From: Marinobacter sp. LQ44
GTDB taxonomy: Bacteria > Pseudomonadota > Gammaproteobacteria > Pseudomonadales > Oleiphilaceae
DNA: 64,000 nucleotides
Assembly: GCF_001447155.2 (NCBI RefSeq)
Contig: NZ_CP014754.1
Location: 372,001-436,000, forward strand
Reading direction: 5' to 3'
Part shown: piece after piece, positions 24,862 to 35,026 of the stretch
Layout of the letters: each line of letters opens with the position of its first letter
How positions within the stretch are numbered: the stretch's first letter is position 1
Position numbers and translations under genes: made by a program
Notes under the pieces: generated by a model
Seen by the model: only the letters and a program-made list of their open reading frames with translations
What the model was told of the DNA's origin: nothing
The model's database searches: none

Positions 24862-27081
24862 ATGCGCATTACGAATTACCTGTCAGAAAATCGCGCTAAC
24901 CGGCTCCGCATGCGCAGAACCTTCGGGCATTCCCTGCTTGCCTCAGCTATTTTCGCCCTGTCGACCAGCACTGCCGGTGCAGACACCAGTGTTCCTGAAT
25001 TCAGCAATGGACTGGTGGCGTTTGGCGATGACATTCCAGAGGTGCTAACCACCTCCCGGCTGCGCCAGCCCAAAACCCGGGTTCCCGGAAGTACCACCGT
25101 GATCACCGGTGATATGATTCGGGACCTTGGCATCCAGAACCTGTACGAGGTGTTCCGCCTGGTTCCGGGCATGGTGGTCAATTTCGTTGGTAGCCACCAA
25201 CCGGTTACCACCTACCATGGCACTGTGCATTATGAACAGCGCCGTATGCAGGTCCTGGTAGACGGCCGAACTGCGCATAAGGCAACCCTGTCTGATATGG
25301 ACTGGGAAACCATGCCGGTGCCTCTTGAGATGATTGAACGCATCGAAGTAGCCCGGGGGCCGAACTCGGCTGCCTACGGCATTAATGCCTTCCTGGGCAC
25401 CATCAATATTATTACGCGGGACCCGGCCGATACCGCAGGCGTTGAGGCGCGAGTGGTTCGGGGCTCCCGGGGTCACGTACGTACCTTTGGCTCCGTGGGC
25501 AACGCCGACCCGGATATGGATTGGCGATTAACCTATGAAAAGCGCAAGTTCGATGGCTTCGACTACCAGGTAGACGGCGGCGAGCGCTTTCCATTTCACG
25601 ACGGCCACGACATCAACTCCTTTACCTATGATTCCCGCGTCAAGATCAACGACCGCACGGATGTTGAGCTGCGGGGCGGCGTTGTGGATGGCATCAATTA
25701 CCAGGACAAGGGCAAAAGCGGCGAGCTGAATCCAAACGAGAATCCGGATATTGATGTTCGGGACTACTATCTGCAATCCAAACTGAACGTGATTGCGTCC
25801 GAGCGCCATTTTTTCCATGTTATGGCCAGTGTGCAAAATTTTGACCGTCGGCAACAGTACACCGTTGGCTTTCCGGATAGCACTGTGCAGTGCCTCAGAG
25901 ACAACACACCGCTGTATCGGTACACCTATTTCCCGGATGGGAGTCGAGAACGGCTCTGCTTTGTTGACGGGGGTGGCGCGCCCGCCATTGCCCAGGTAGA
26001 CGCGAATTCAGAGGATACCCGCCTGGAACTGGAGTTTCAGGACACCATTCTGCTCAGCGACGACCTGAGAATTGTGTCCGGCGCGGGATTCCGGAAAGAT
26101 ACCTTCCGCTCTGAAACCTATTTCAACGGCCGCGGTAACAATTACCAGTCCCGCTTCTTCGGCAACGTGGAATATACGCCGATCAACTGGCTGACCCTTA
26201 ACGCAGGCGGTAACTGGGAACGAACAAGCACAACAGACGATCACTACTTCTCACCTCGGTTGGCTGCTAATTTCACGCTCAACAGCCGGCACGCCCTCCG
26301 CTTTGTCTATTCCCAGGCGGTGAGAACCCCGGATGGTTTCGAGCAGAATCCGGACTGGGGCTACACCCTCCGCAATGTCCGCCCTGCTATTTATTCCGAT
26401 CTTGAGGGGCGCAGGGTAACAACCGCGGATGCATACGAAGACCTGGGGTGGCTTACGCTCGGCAAAGACCTGAGGGAAGAACGAATCATTTCCCGGGAAG
26501 TCAGCTACTTCGGCCAGTTCCCGCTGGAGCGGGCCATGCTGTCTCTGGAAGTACGGGGCTTCAAGGATGAAATGCGGGACATGATCAGCGGTGTCATCCA
26601 GCTCAAGGACTGGAGCATCGACAACAACGTTGCCGTGGATCAGCAAGGTTTTGAAGTGGAAGCGATGATTGAATACCCGGGCACAACCTTCCGTGCCAGC
26701 TACGGCTACCTGGATCAGGATACCTGGTACACCGGTCGGCCAATCATCAATCAGGACGGCGAACTTGATACCGGAAAACAGGAGCAGGCTGTCAGCTTAC
26801 TAACTCGGCTTTCGATAAGACACTCCGGCAGTCTGGCGCTGATTCAGGATCTGCCCTGGGGTCTCAAGGCCTCATCGGCTTTCTACTGGGCGGACGAATT
26901 CAGGCGCAGTCAATTCGAGCGCATTGATGCAAGAGTTGCCAAGCGCTTTTATCAACCGCGTTATACGGCGGAAGTTGCCCTTACCATGCAACACTATCTG
27001 AACCGGGAACCGGAACTGAGCCCTGATAACAACATCAAAGACCACAACCAGTTCTTTGTGGAGGCGGGAGTCCGGTTCTGA
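24862..27081 (+). CDS. TonB-dependent outer-membrane receptor
   Basis: 739 residues. A long N-region with a signal peptide (hydrophobic stretch SLLASAIFALSTSTAGA, cleavage near GADTS) is followed by a plug domain (PGSTTVITGDMIRDLGIQNL, VLVDGRTAH, RIEVARGPNSAAYGINAFLG, INIITRDP) and a beta-barrel ending in aromatic F (FFVEAGVRF), as needed for barrel assembly. The plug resembles BtuB/FepA-type receptors. An ATG at 24910 is an alternative start giving a more standard signal peptide. It is followed 50 bp later by a periplasmic binding protein and a hybrid kinase, so it probably delivers a ligand that this kinase senses. The ligand is unknown. Confidence 0.92.
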   Translation: MRITNYLSENRANRLRMRRTFGHSLLASAIFALSTSTAGADTSVPEFSNGLVAFGDDIPEVLTTSRLRQPKTRVPGSTTVITGDMIRDLGIQNLYEVFRLVPGMVVNFVGSHQPVTTYHGTVHYEQRRMQVLVDGRTAHKATLSDMDWETMPVPLEMIERIEVARGPNSAAYGINAFLGTINIITRDPADTAGVEARVVRGSRGHVRTFGSVGNADPDMDWRLTYEKRKFDGFDYQVDGGERFPFHDGHDINSFTYDSRVKINDRTDVELRGGVVDGINYQDKGKSGELNPNENPDIDVRDYYLQSKLNVIASERHFFHVMASVQNFDRRQQYTVGFPDSTVQCLRDNTPLYRYTYFPDGSRERLCFVDGGGAPAIAQVDANSEDTRLELEFQDTILLSDDLRIVSGAGFRKDTFRSETYFNGRGNNYQSRFFGNVEYTPINWLTLNAGGNWERTSTTDDHYFSPRLAANFTLNSRHALRFVYSQAVRTPDGFEQNPDWGYTLRNVRPAIYSDLEGRRVTTADAYEDLGWLTLGKDLREERIISREVSYFGQFPLERAMLSLEVRGFKDEMRDMISGVIQLKDWSIDNNVAVDQQGFEVEAMIEYPGTTFRASYGYLDQDTWYTGRPIINQDGELDTGKQEQAVSLLTRLSIRHSGSLALIQDLPWGLKASSAFYWADEFRRSQFERIDARVAKRFYQPRYTAEVALTMQHYLNREPELSPDNNIKDHNQFFVEAGVRF

Positions 27082-27131
27082 CACTATGCTAAAAGGATTG
27101 ACCAACGGGATAGCACACCAATTGGGACGGT

Positions 27132-28112
27132 ATGATCTCATCCAGACACTCTGTTACTGACCAGCCACGATTCCAGCAACGGTTCAGTGGATGCCTGATG
27201 GCGCTGGCACTGATACTGTTGTTGCCATGGCCCAGCATTGTCTTCGGGCAAAACGGTCAGCCCGCGCTACCGAGTGTGTACATTGCCGGTTCCGGTAACA
27301 CCGCCCTGGATCAACACGTGACCCGACTATTACGTTCAGAACTCGGAGAATCGGTTGAACTGGTATTTCTGTCAGAGGGCCAGGAAACTCTTGTATCGGC
27401 CAGCCCAGTGATCACCATTGGCCCGGCCGCATTCACTCGTATTCGTCAGATCAACAGAAACGCACAGATACTGGCATTGCTGGTAGAACGCAAGTTTATC
27501 CAAGGCTATGTTAACCGCTCCCCTGGGCTGGTGTCTGCGGTGTTTTATGACGTTCCCCTGTTGCGGCAGGCACTGACCGGTAAAGCGATACTGCCTCAGT
27601 CCAAGCGCATTGCCTTGCTGGCTTCCACGGAGTCTGTCGAGATCTATGAAGATTTGATGGATCAGCTGGCGGAGTACAGTCTCGAAGCGCGCGTATTCGT
27701 CACGGATAGCGACGACCAGTTGATTCCTACCCTTATCAGGGCCCTGAACTACGGTGATTTTCTGCTCGCCGGCCCTGACGACGTCATCTACAACCCAAGA
27801 AATATCAAACATATTCTGCTGACCGCCTATCGGCGAAACCGTATCGTCATCGGGCCAAGCCAGGCCTATGTGAAAGCCGGAGTGCTGGCCTCAGGCTATG
27901 CCCCCTTCCCGGCCATGGCGGCGAAGGCTGGCGAGTTACTTCAGACATACTTTGATACAGGTAGTTTTCCTGAACCCGTCTATCCGAATGAGTTTCGTGT
28001 CGAGGTCAACGAACAGGTGGCCCGATCACTCAATATCCCACTTCCCAGCCGTGAATGGATATCGCAATACCTGGACGACCTGATGCTTTCCAGCCAGGAG
28101 GATTCCGAATGA
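27132..28112 (+). CDS. Periplasmic binding protein of the ABC_sub_bind (PF04392-like) type
   Basis: 326 residues. A signal peptide is visible (LMALALILLLPWPSIVFGQ, cleavage after FGQ). The mature protein has two-lobed binding-protein features: SVYIAGSGNTALDQHVTRLL at the start, KRIALLASTESVEIYEDLMD, and DFLLAGPDDVIYNPRNIKHI. YGxFLLxxPDxxIYN-like stretches are typical of sensory or ABC-linked proteins of this family. No permease or ATPase gene is adjacent. Its stop overlaps the kinase start (ATGA), so it likely works as a ligand-binding partner of the kinase. The start at 27132 could be replaced by a later ATG at 27198. Confidence 0.75.
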   Translation: MISSRHSVTDQPRFQQRFSGCLMALALILLLPWPSIVFGQNGQPALPSVYIAGSGNTALDQHVTRLLRSELGESVELVFLSEGQETLVSASPVITIGPAAFTRIRQINRNAQILALLVERKFIQGYVNRSPGLVSAVFYDVPLLRQALTGKAILPQSKRIALLASTESVEIYEDLMDQLAEYSLEARVFVTDSDDQLIPTLIRALNYGDFLLAGPDDVIYNPRNIKHILLTAYRRNRIVIGPSQAYVKAGVLASGYAPFPAMAAKAGELLQTYFDTGSFPEPVYPNEFRVEVNEQVARSLNIPLPSREWISQYLDDLMLSSQEDSE

Positions 28113-30040
28113 ACAGGCAGAATGCATCCCTGTCCAGAAAACTTCTGTTGCTTGGCGCCCTGCCTGCGGTTGTCATGTTTGTTGCCCTAATGGCGTTTTT
28201 TACCTCGGCCCGGCTGGAGGACGCGCGTACCGACCTGGCTGAAAGCAGCCAGATGCTGGCGGACAGCCTGGCCCCGGCACTCGAGTACGCTGTGGTTTCC
28301 GGCAATATCGCGGCCCTTGAGCAGACACTGAATCAGTCGCTACGGCGTAGCAAAGCCGAGTGGATACGCGTAACCGATGTGATCGGAAAAGAGCTCGGCT
28401 TTGTCAGCAATAGTCTTGACAGCTCCTCACAGCGACACCACAACTTCGATATTTACTCTGCGGAAATCCTTCAGGAACCCCTGGAACTTGGAGCAGGCAC
28501 TGACTGGTTTAACCCCGGCTATGGGTTCAGTTCTGGTTCCTTGCGGGTTGGTGCAGTTGAAGTCGGTGTTGAACCGCGCGTGCTGGCTGATCGCCAGCAG
28601 AGTATTCTGTGGTCATCTAGCGCAGTTGGTGTCGCCATGCTGCTGTTCACCATCGTTCTGGTTAACCATTTCCTCAATAATATCCTGCAGCCCATTCGCA
28701 GGGTGGCAAGCCGGGTTGATCAACTGATTACCGGTGATTATGACGCCCAGCCCGTGACCACCAAGGGAAACTCCAAAGAGATCGTCGCCATACAGAAACA
28801 ACTGAACGAGCTGGGGCACCATCTGGAGAAGCTCAGAACCACCCGCGACCAGACCCTGGCGGTGTCGGAAGAGGCCCGGGAAAAGGCCGAACTGGCAAGC
28901 CATGCCAAATCTGAATTCCTTGCAACCATGAGCCACGAGCTCAGAACTCCGCTCAATGGGGTACTGGGAATGGTTGAGTTGATCCAGGAGGAACCGTTAA
29001 CCAAGCGACAGCGGGATTACCTTGGCACTGCCCGGCAGGCAACAGAGGACCTGCTTACCGTCATCTCCGATATTCTCGATTATGCCCGTATGGACAGCGG
29101 CACTCTGGAGCTGGAACACCAGGAGTTTGATCTAAGGTCCATTCTGGCCAACTGTGCGGCTTCCTATCGCCATGCAGCAGAGCAGCAAGGCCTGGCACTG
29201 GACATCAATTTTCTGGGGGACTGGCCAGACAAACCGGTGGTGGTTGGCGACGCACCTCGAGTCCGACAGATTCTGGCAGGGCTACTGGATAATTCGATTA
29301 AATATACCACGAACGGTTTTGTCAGTGTTCGCGCAAGTTGGCTGTCGCTTGAAAGCGGTTGCGTACTGTTCGGCTGTTCCGTCAGTGATTCCGGAGCGGG
29401 TATTCCCAGTGACCGCCTTCACAATATTTTCCACACATTCGAACAAGTTGACTCAGGCAACACCCGCGCCCATGACGGCGCAGGACTTGGGCTCTCCCTG
29501 ATTCAGCGGTTGGTGGAGCTGATGGGTGGGCATATTCAGGTGGAATCGGACCTCGGCGAGGGATCATCGTTCCGCTTTGAACTGCCATTTGAGCTGTCGG
29601 ATGCCCCGGCCCAGGTTCAAACGGAGCTCCCGGATATCCCGCGGGAGCAGTTGGGACGAAAGTCCTGGGCCCTGGTGGTCGAGGATAATGAGGTAAACCA
29701 GAAGGTCTCCACCACGCTACTGAACAAGCTCGGTTTTGAAACCGATACCGCGAATAACGGCCAGGAGGCGGTCGACAAAGTAAAAAACAAACACGAAGGC
29801 TACGATGTCATCCTGATGGATTGCCAGATGCCAGTGATGGACGGCTATCAGGCAACCCGAATGATTCGCGAATGGGAACAGGGGAATGGGCAATGCGGTA
29901 CGCCGATCATCGCCCTGACGGCTGATGTCTCAACAGAAACCGAGGCCACCTGCCGGGCCAGCGGCATGAATGATTACATACCCAAACCGGTACGCCGCGA
30001 GACCCTCAGGGAAGTACTAAGCCGCTGGATTCGATTGTAA
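28109..30040 (+). CDS. Hybrid sensor histidine kinase (TM-periplasmic-TM-HAMP-HisKA-HATPase-receiver)
   Basis: 643 residues. Order: membrane helix (LLLLGALPAVVMFVALMAFF, about 12-32), periplasmic region, second helix (SSAVGVAMLLFTIVLVNHFL, about 170-190), HAMP linker, coiled coil, HisKA with His276 in SHELRTPLNGVLGM, HATPase with N box LLDNSIKYT and G boxes DSGAGIP and GAGLGLSLIQ, then a receiver domain with Asp571 in VILMDCQMPVMDGYQ and the lysine in YIPKPV. No Hpt domain or output regulator follows, so the phosphate must go to proteins encoded elsewhere. The start at 28109 has AGGAGG seven bases upstream. The upstream binding protein and TonB receptor suggest the sensed ligand enters through them. 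Confidence 0.92.
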   Translation: MNRQNASLSRKLLLLGALPAVVMFVALMAFFTSARLEDARTDLAESSQMLADSLAPALEYAVVSGNIAALEQTLNQSLRRSKAEWIRVTDVIGKELGFVSNSLDSSSQRHHNFDIYSAEILQEPLELGAGTDWFNPGYGFSSGSLRVGAVEVGVEPRVLADRQQSILWSSSAVGVAMLLFTIVLVNHFLNNILQPIRRVASRVDQLITGDYDAQPVTTKGNSKEIVAIQKQLNELGHHLEKLRTTRDQTLAVSEEAREKAELASHAKSEFLATMSHELRTPLNGVLGMVELIQEEPLTKRQRDYLGTARQATEDLLTVISDILDYARMDSGTLELEHQEFDLRSILANCAASYRHAAEQQGLALDINFLGDWPDKPVVVGDAPRVRQILAGLLDNSIKYTTNGFVSVRASWLSLESGCVLFGCSVSDSGAGIPSDRLHNIFHTFEQVDSGNTRAHDGAGLGLSLIQRLVELMGGHIQVESDLGEGSSFRFELPFELSDAPAQVQTELPDIPREQLGRKSWALVVEDNEVNQKVSTTLLNKLGFETDTANNGQEAVDKVKNKHEGYDVILMDCQMPVMDGYQATRMIREWEQGNGQCGTPIIALTADVSTETEATCRASGMNDYIPKPVRRETLREVLSRWIRL

Positions 30041-30041
30041 A

Positions 30042-30068
30042 GAACCGGAAAGCTTACGCTACCGGTTC
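30042..30068. terminator. Possible hairpin between hybrid kinase and glutathione reductase genes
   Basis: GAACCGG (30042-30048) pairs with CCGGTTC (30062-30068) across a 13-base loop that contains the glutathione reductase stop codon. No T-run follows on either strand, so termination activity is uncertain. Confidence 0.3.
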
Positions 30069-31433
30069 ACGCATGGTGACAAATTCTTCCGCTGAGGTCG
30101 GATGAATACCCATGGTTGAGTCAAACTGCGCCTTAGTGGCGCCGGCCTTGATGGCAACGGCCAGCCCCTGAATAATCTCGCCGGCGTCTGGCCCGACCAT
30201 ATGAGCGCCGAGCACCTTGTCGGTCTCATCGTCCACCACCAGTTTCATCAGGCATCTCTCGTCCCGTCCGCTCAATGTGTACTTCATCGGCCGGAACTCT
30301 GAACGGTAAATGCGCAGCCTGTGACCCGATTCCCTGGCCTCTTCCTCAGTCAGACCAACGGTACCGATATTCGGCTGGCAAAACACAGCGGTCGGAATAG
30401 CGCTGTAATCCATATCGCCCTGACCGTCACCAAACAGCCGACGCGACAGCACCATGGCCTGGGCCAGTGCCACTGGAGTGAGCTGCGGTGTGCCGATAAC
30501 ATCGCCCAGCGCGGTGATTGAGGGTACCGAGGTCTGGAAATGGTCGTCCACAACGATGTGGCCCGAAGCGTTGAGTTCAATACCCAGCTCCGTCAGGCCA
30601 AGGCCGTCAACCAGGGCTCTCCGTCCGGTTGCTGCCATGACAAGACCGGTCTCCAGGCGTTCTCCGTCAGACAACATGACCTGATAGTGGGCGCCTTGAG
30701 TCTCAATGGATTCGATGGTGGCGTTGAAACGCAAGTCGACGCCCTTTTTGCGCATCTCCTGCTCGGTGAACCGGCGCACATCGTTATCAAAGCCCCGCAG
30801 GAACAAATCACCCCGGTACAACAAGGTGGTTTCCACACCAAGCCCGGCCAGTATGCCGGCGAACTCTACCGCGATATACCCGCCACCCCAAACCACCGCA
30901 TGACGGGGTAATTGCGGAAGGTAGAACATTTCATTGGAGGTAAGGATGCAGTCTTTACCGGGAACATCCGGCACTACCGGCCAGCTTCCCGTAGCGACTG
31001 TGATGTGTTTTGCGCTATAGCTCCGCTCGCCTACCGTAACGGTATTGGCATCGCTGATGGTTGCCGTGCCATTGATGATCTCAACTCCGGCATTCTCGAG
31101 CAGGCGACCATAGATGCCATTCAGGCGCTCAATCTCAGCGTTTTTGTTTGCCACCAGAGTGGGCCAGTCGAAGCTGACCTGATCCAGGGGAACTCGCCAG
31201 CCATAGCCTGCGGCATCTTCCAGCTCATCATGAACATGGGCGCCGTACACAAACAGTTTTTTCGGAACACAGCCAACGTTAACACAGGTGCCCCCCAGGT
31301 AGCGGGACTCCACCACGGCAACCTTCGCGCCCCGCTGTGCCGACATTCTAGCCAGGCGGACCCCACCGGAACCGGCACCAATTACGATCAAATCAAAATC
31401 ATGGCTGTCTGACACATTCACTCCTGATGACAA
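30054..31433 (-). CDS. gor: Glutathione-disulfide reductase
   Basis: 459 residues. FAD motif [20 protein letters not shown], redox disulfide in [19 protein letters not shown](H) motif [17 protein letters not shown] followed by arginines ([10 protein letters not shown]) that favour NADPH, and the C-terminal active-site [10 protein letters not shown]. These separate it from lipoamide dehydrogenase and mercuric reductase. The enzyme reduces GSSG to GSH with NADPH in the cytosol. It is 8 bp downstream of a GNAT gene on the same strand, so the two are likely co-transcribed, perhaps with the gsp operon upstream. Confidence 0.93.
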   Translation of the reverse strand: MSSGVNVSDSHDFDLIVIGAGSGGVRLARMSAQRGAKVAVVESRYLGGTCVNVGCVPKKLFVYGAHVHDELEDAAGYGWRVPLDQVSFDWPTLVANKNAEIERLNGIYGRLLENAGVEIINGTATISDANTVTVGERSYSAKHITVATGSWPVVPDVPGKDCILTSNEMFYLPQLPRHAVVWGGGYIAVEFAGILAGLGVETTLLYRGDLFLRGFDNDVRRFTEQEMRKKGVDLRFNATIESIETQGAHYQVMLSDGERLETGLVMAATGRRALVDGLGLTELGIELNASGHIVVDDHFQTSVPSITALGDVIGTPQLTPVALAQAMVLSRRLFGDGQGDMDYSAIPTAVFCQPNIGTVGLTEEEARESGHRLRIYRSEFRPMKYTLSGRDERCLMKLVVDDETDKVLGAHMVGPDAGEIIQGLAVAIKAGATKAQFDSTMGIHPTSAEEFVTMREPVA

Positions 31434-31441
31434 ATACTGTG

Positions 31442-32119
31442 TTAATGCGGCGCTGCCTCGTTCCGGGCGTCATTAGCTCCAGATCCAATTTCCCGGAACA
31501 GGACATGATCTTCAAAATCACCCAGGCGTATCTTACCCAGGCTGCGGAAGCCCTCGGATTCGTAAAACGGCAGGTATCGGCTGTTACCGGTATCCAGTAC
31601 CAGCCCCTTGCCCCGGGGATTTTCCTCACAAAGCTTCTCGACCGCCTTTAGCAAAATCCGACCATACCCCTGATTCTGGTATTTCGGGTTGACCCCCATC
31701 AAAGGCAACTGATGAGCCTGCGGGTGCGGCAACAAGTCGCGGATTTTCTGATGGTAATCCAGGTATCGGCGAGTCGAGGCAAACCCCGCCGTCAGCACCA
31801 TGCGAATCCGCCAGCTAAGCTGCTCGGCGAGGTTCATCCGGAGTTCCGGGTCGCCGATGAAGGCCACGGCAATCAGGGTATCCTCTTTCATCACACCAAC
31901 GGCGTCCTGATTGAGCTCAAGGTACAAGTCAATCAGCTCTCTCACCGTGGCTCTTACCCGCTGGTCATAACCGGCCCTGCGATGATCAAAGAGGTACTGG
32001 AACGTTGGATCTTCCCGGTACGCATGGCAAAGAATTGACTGGGCCTCGTTGCGGGCAGTCTCATCAAGACGAACCACGACAGCATCAGAATTATTATTAT
32101 TTTCCTGCTTATCACGCAT
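31442..32119 (-). CDS. GNAT-family N-acetyltransferase
   Basis: 225 residues. The acetyl-CoA-binding motif A is [20 protein letters not shown] (about 140-160, Q-x-x-G-x-G/A variant), followed by [20 protein letters not shown], the motif B region ending in YESEGF. An unusual N-terminal NNNN stretch precedes the domain. GNAT proteins transfer acetyl groups to amines; the target is unknown. It lies 48 bp after gspM and 8 bp before gor on the same strand. Confidence 0.82.
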   Translation of the reverse strand: MRDKQENNNNSDAVVVRLDETARNEAQSILCHAYREDPTFQYLFDHRRAGYDQRVRATVRELIDLYLELNQDAVGVMKEDTLIAVAFIGDPELRMNLAEQLSWRIRMVLTAGFASTRRYLDYHQKIRDLLPHPQAHQLPLMGVNPKYQNQGYGRILLKAVEKLCEENPRGKGLVLDTGNSRYLPFYESEGFRSLGKIRLGDFEDHVLFREIGSGANDARNEAAPH

Positions 32120-32167
32120 TTACTCGCGCTCCTCCGGAATGACCGGTCAGCTTGGGGCATGCCCCTT

Positions 32168-32701
32168 TCAAATCGTCAGTGTCAGCCGCACGGATACCCG
32201 CCCCGGCTCATTTCCCCTGTCCATGGCAGCCTGATCTACAATCACCCCATGCCGGGCATCAAGCTGCTCCAGCCAGGCCGCCACCTCTGCGAACGGTGCC
32301 GCTTCAAGCCATACCCGGATGGCAGACTCACCGCTTGGCTCAAATCGCTGCAGCGAAAGCCCCGCTTCGCCTGCGGAGCGGGTAACCAGGGCCATCAGAG
32401 CCCGTCCGTCCTCGGGCTTTTCAACGCCGGCCCCCGCCGATGAACCGGAACCTGCGCCACCAAGGCGACGAATGGTTGCCTGGTTTGCCTGCATCCAGGC
32501 CAGAAGTTGCTCGGCATTTTCACGACTGGCTTCCGCCTGGTTGCTGAAATCAGCCACAGGCCGCCAGATGCCAAAATAGAGAATGGCCAACAGCAAGGCA
32601 ATGCCCAGCATCACCAGCGCCTGTCTATCCCGCACCGGCAGTTGATCGTATCTCGCGATAAGCTTGCCGACCGCCGGCTGGTCTTTGATTCGTGCCCACA
32701 T
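32168..32701 (-). CDS. gspM: Type II secretion system protein M
   Basis: 177 residues. A short cytoplasmic N-terminus, one membrane helix (LVMLGIALLLAILYFGIWRP, about 29-48), then a periplasmic region with a coiled coil (QAEASRENAEQLLAWMQANQ) and a ferredoxin-like end. This matches GspM, which pairs with GspL at the inner-membrane platform. It is the last gsp gene of the cluster, 4 bp after gspL. Confidence 0.87.
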   Translation of the reverse strand: MWARIKDQPAVGKLIARYDQLPVRDRQALVMLGIALLLAILYFGIWRPVADFSNQAEASRENAEQLLAWMQANQATIRRLGGAGSGSSAGAGVEKPEDGRALMALVTRSAGEAGLSLQRFEPSGESAIRVWLEAAPFAEVAAWLEQLDARHGVIVDQAAMDRGNEPGRVSVRLTLTI

Positions 32702-32705
32702 GGCG

Positions 32706-34013
32706 TTAGCCTCCCGAAACCGTCAACCGGCCACGGGAGCCGGAGCTTTCATTAACCACAGACCCAATCTGCGCACGCAGTCCCTGATTGGCCAGGCCAT
32801 TTCTCAGATTACTCATCCGTTCATAACTGTCGGCCCGGACGTCTACCACCAGCTCTCCCCTGTTCCGGCTGTAGTTAATGGAATTAAAGGTAACCGCCTG
32901 GGCATTCGCAACCCGGCTGTACTGATCTCCGGTGTATTTCATAAGGGTGATGAAATCCAATTCTTCCTGGCCAGCGCCGGCCACCCTCAACTGGCCCTCA
33001 ATCACCCGGCGCACATTGCCCGCGTGGGTACGGCGGTCAGCGGGAAAGGCGTCACGGTAGATGGCCATGGCCTGGCTTTGCAGCTCCTCGGCCTCCTGGT
33101 TGTGATACACACCCATACCAATCTCAAGCCCCAGCTGAATCACAAACCAGACGGACGCAACTGCAATCAGTGGCTTCCAGGGCTTCAACGGGCTGCTGCC
33201 GCTCGTTTTAACGGAGAAGGCGCCCTGGCATAGATTGACCGGGTGACACATATGATGATGGTGGGACCACGCCAGCAGCTCCAGCGCCGTAAATTCCAGG
33301 GGCTTCTGCGCCAGATGTACCCGGCCATCGGCACCGCTCAGTTCCAACAATGCCGGCTGCCAGAGTTCCAGCTCGGGCTCGGTTCCATAAACTGTGACCG
33401 GTATCTCCGCGACCACCTCTTCAGTGGCTGGCGCGGCCAGGGTAACCCCCAACATGCCTAGATTGGCGGTCTGCAGTCGCAGCCACTCGCCTCGATGACT
33501 TACCAGCATGGCCCACTCGCCGTCGAGGCAAGCGGTCCAGCCGTTATCAGTTGTCGGCAACAGGGAGGCATCCGGGTAAATGGCATCCAGGCGCACATGC
33601 TCCCAACCTGTAAACAGCTCTAACCACTGCCCCATTTGGGATTGATCTATTGCCGCGACATGGTATCCATCCGAGGTATGACGGCCAAGCGCCAAGTGCA
33701 CGCTCTCGATGTCCTGGGCAATCTGTTCTTCCACCGCGTATGGCAGCGCCTGGTGTACGAACCGGCTTTGCTTGGCGGGAATGTCAGCCAGGCAAAACAG
33801 GGCTTCGTCACCCGGAATAAGGCCAATCAGCAGCACTTTTTCCAATGCATTCTGGCCCAGGGTCTGCTCAATCGCATCCCGGGTATCTGCCGCACCACTG
33901 GCCTGGGTATCGCCACTGGCATCCTGTAATAGCCAGCTGAACAGCTGTGATTCCGGGTTCTGGTCCAGGTCTGCGAAGGGCGGGACCGGCCGAACAAAAA
34001 GGCGGTAAGACAT
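32706..34013 (-). CDS. gspL: Type II secretion system protein L
   Basis: 435 residues: a cytoplasmic actin-like domain (about 1-270, e.g. AKQSRFVHQALPYAVEEQIA), one membrane helix (LIAVASVWFVIQLGLEIGMG) and a periplasmic ferredoxin-like domain. GspL recruits the GspE ATPase to the membrane and binds GspM. It starts 2 bp after the gspK stop. Confidence 0.9.
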   Translation of the reverse strand: MSYRLFVRPVPPFADLDQNPESQLFSWLLQDASGDTQASGAADTRDAIEQTLGQNALEKVLLIGLIPGDEALFCLADIPAKQSRFVHQALPYAVEEQIAQDIESVHLALGRHTSDGYHVAAIDQSQMGQWLELFTGWEHVRLDAIYPDASLLPTTDNGWTACLDGEWAMLVSHRGEWLRLQTANLGMLGVTLAAPATEEVVAEIPVTVYGTEPELELWQPALLELSGADGRVHLAQKPLEFTALELLAWSHHHHMCHPVNLCQGAFSVKTSGSSPLKPWKPLIAVASVWFVIQLGLEIGMGVYHNQEAEELQSQAMAIYRDAFPADRRTHAGNVRRVIEGQLRVAGAGQEELDFITLMKYTGDQYSRVANAQAVTFNSINYSRNRGELVVDVRADSYERMSNLRNGLANQGLRAQIGSVVNESSGSRGRLTVSGG

Positions 34014-34015
34014 GG

Positions 34016-35026
34016 CTATCCTTCTGAGAATGTATATGGCTCTTTGGTGATGCGATTCTTTTGCCCGGAATCCCTGTGCACCGTCCGGACTTCACCCTCC
34101 GGACTCCTGAATACCGTGCTGACCATATTAACGACACGATTATCGTAGGTAATCCGTGAAACAACTTCAAAAAAACGGGTTTGCAAGGTCAACCCGGTGG
34201 TTTTCAGCCCCATGCCGGAAAACTCGGGCAAAGCGAGGAAATCCTGCAAATTCTCAAACCGCTCTTCTTCTCTCTTGGCCAGAACTGACTCTGCCTGAGC
34301 TTCCGTCATGTCATCGTGCAACGACATCAACACCGCGCCAGTGGCGGTATTCACGTTGATCCCGATACCACTGACCGGCAGCGTACTGACATGAGGCCGG
34401 AGCGCCACATAGATTTCCTCGGTCATCCCATCGATCAGGCGTAATTCGGTGATTGACACAAACGGCTGATTGGCCGCCCGATACGCCGGCTCCGCTATCA
34501 GGTACTGGCCATCTTCGGCGCCATAGGCACTGATGGTCTGGTCATCTGCATCAATCCAGTCAATCAGTGCGTCGACTGAAACAGCGGTAATGCCGAGAGC
34601 CCGGAACAGCCGCACCAGTCTGTCGCGGGTCAAAGGGTCTACCTGGCCGTTTGGGGTAACCAGATCATTGAGATTGATGCGCCCTGCAAGGTCATCTATC
34701 TGAACCTCCGCCACGCCGTTGTCGTCCAGTGGCAGGATGGCAGCATATTGAGCCCAGAATTCATCGGGGCTGTCCACCATCACGCCGTCCTCCCGGTCCT
34801 GCTCAAAATCGCGTACCAGAATCCGGCGGGCGAACTCTTCGGCGCCCAGTGCAATGCTGTGCCCCTGCTGCTGCGCCAGGTAATGCCCGGCCTTGAACAC
34901 CTGAACACTTTGTTGCCTGCTCATGCCTGTGGCCAGCATCACCACCAGAGCCATGGCCAGCAGCACCATGATCAGCGCTACGCCCTGCTGTCCGGACGGT
35001 TTACTCCTGACCGGTTGCCGTTTCAT
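34016..35026 (-). CDS. gspK: Type II secretion minor pseudopilin GspK
   Basis: 336 residues. The prepilin-like N-terminus is GQQGVALIMVLLAMALVVML, lacking the Glu5 of other pseudopilins, as is usual for GspK. The large globular domain includes the SAM-like helices ITAVSVDALIDWIDADDQTI and EDGQYLIAEPAYRAANQPFV. GspK caps the pseudopilus tip with GspI and GspJ. It overlaps gspJ by four bases. Confidence 0.92.
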   Translation of the reverse strand: MKRQPVRSKPSGQQGVALIMVLLAMALVVMLATGMSRQQSVQVFKAGHYLAQQQGHSIALGAEEFARRILVRDFEQDREDGVMVDSPDEFWAQYAAILPLDDNGVAEVQIDDLAGRINLNDLVTPNGQVDPLTRDRLVRLFRALGITAVSVDALIDWIDADDQTISAYGAEDGQYLIAEPAYRAANQPFVSITELRLIDGMTEEIYVALRPHVSTLPVSGIGINVNTATGAVLMSLHDDMTEAQAESVLAKREEERFENLQDFLALPEFSGMGLKTTGLTLQTRFFEVVSRITYDNRVVNMVSTVFRSPEGEVRTVHRDSGQKNRITKEPYTFSEG

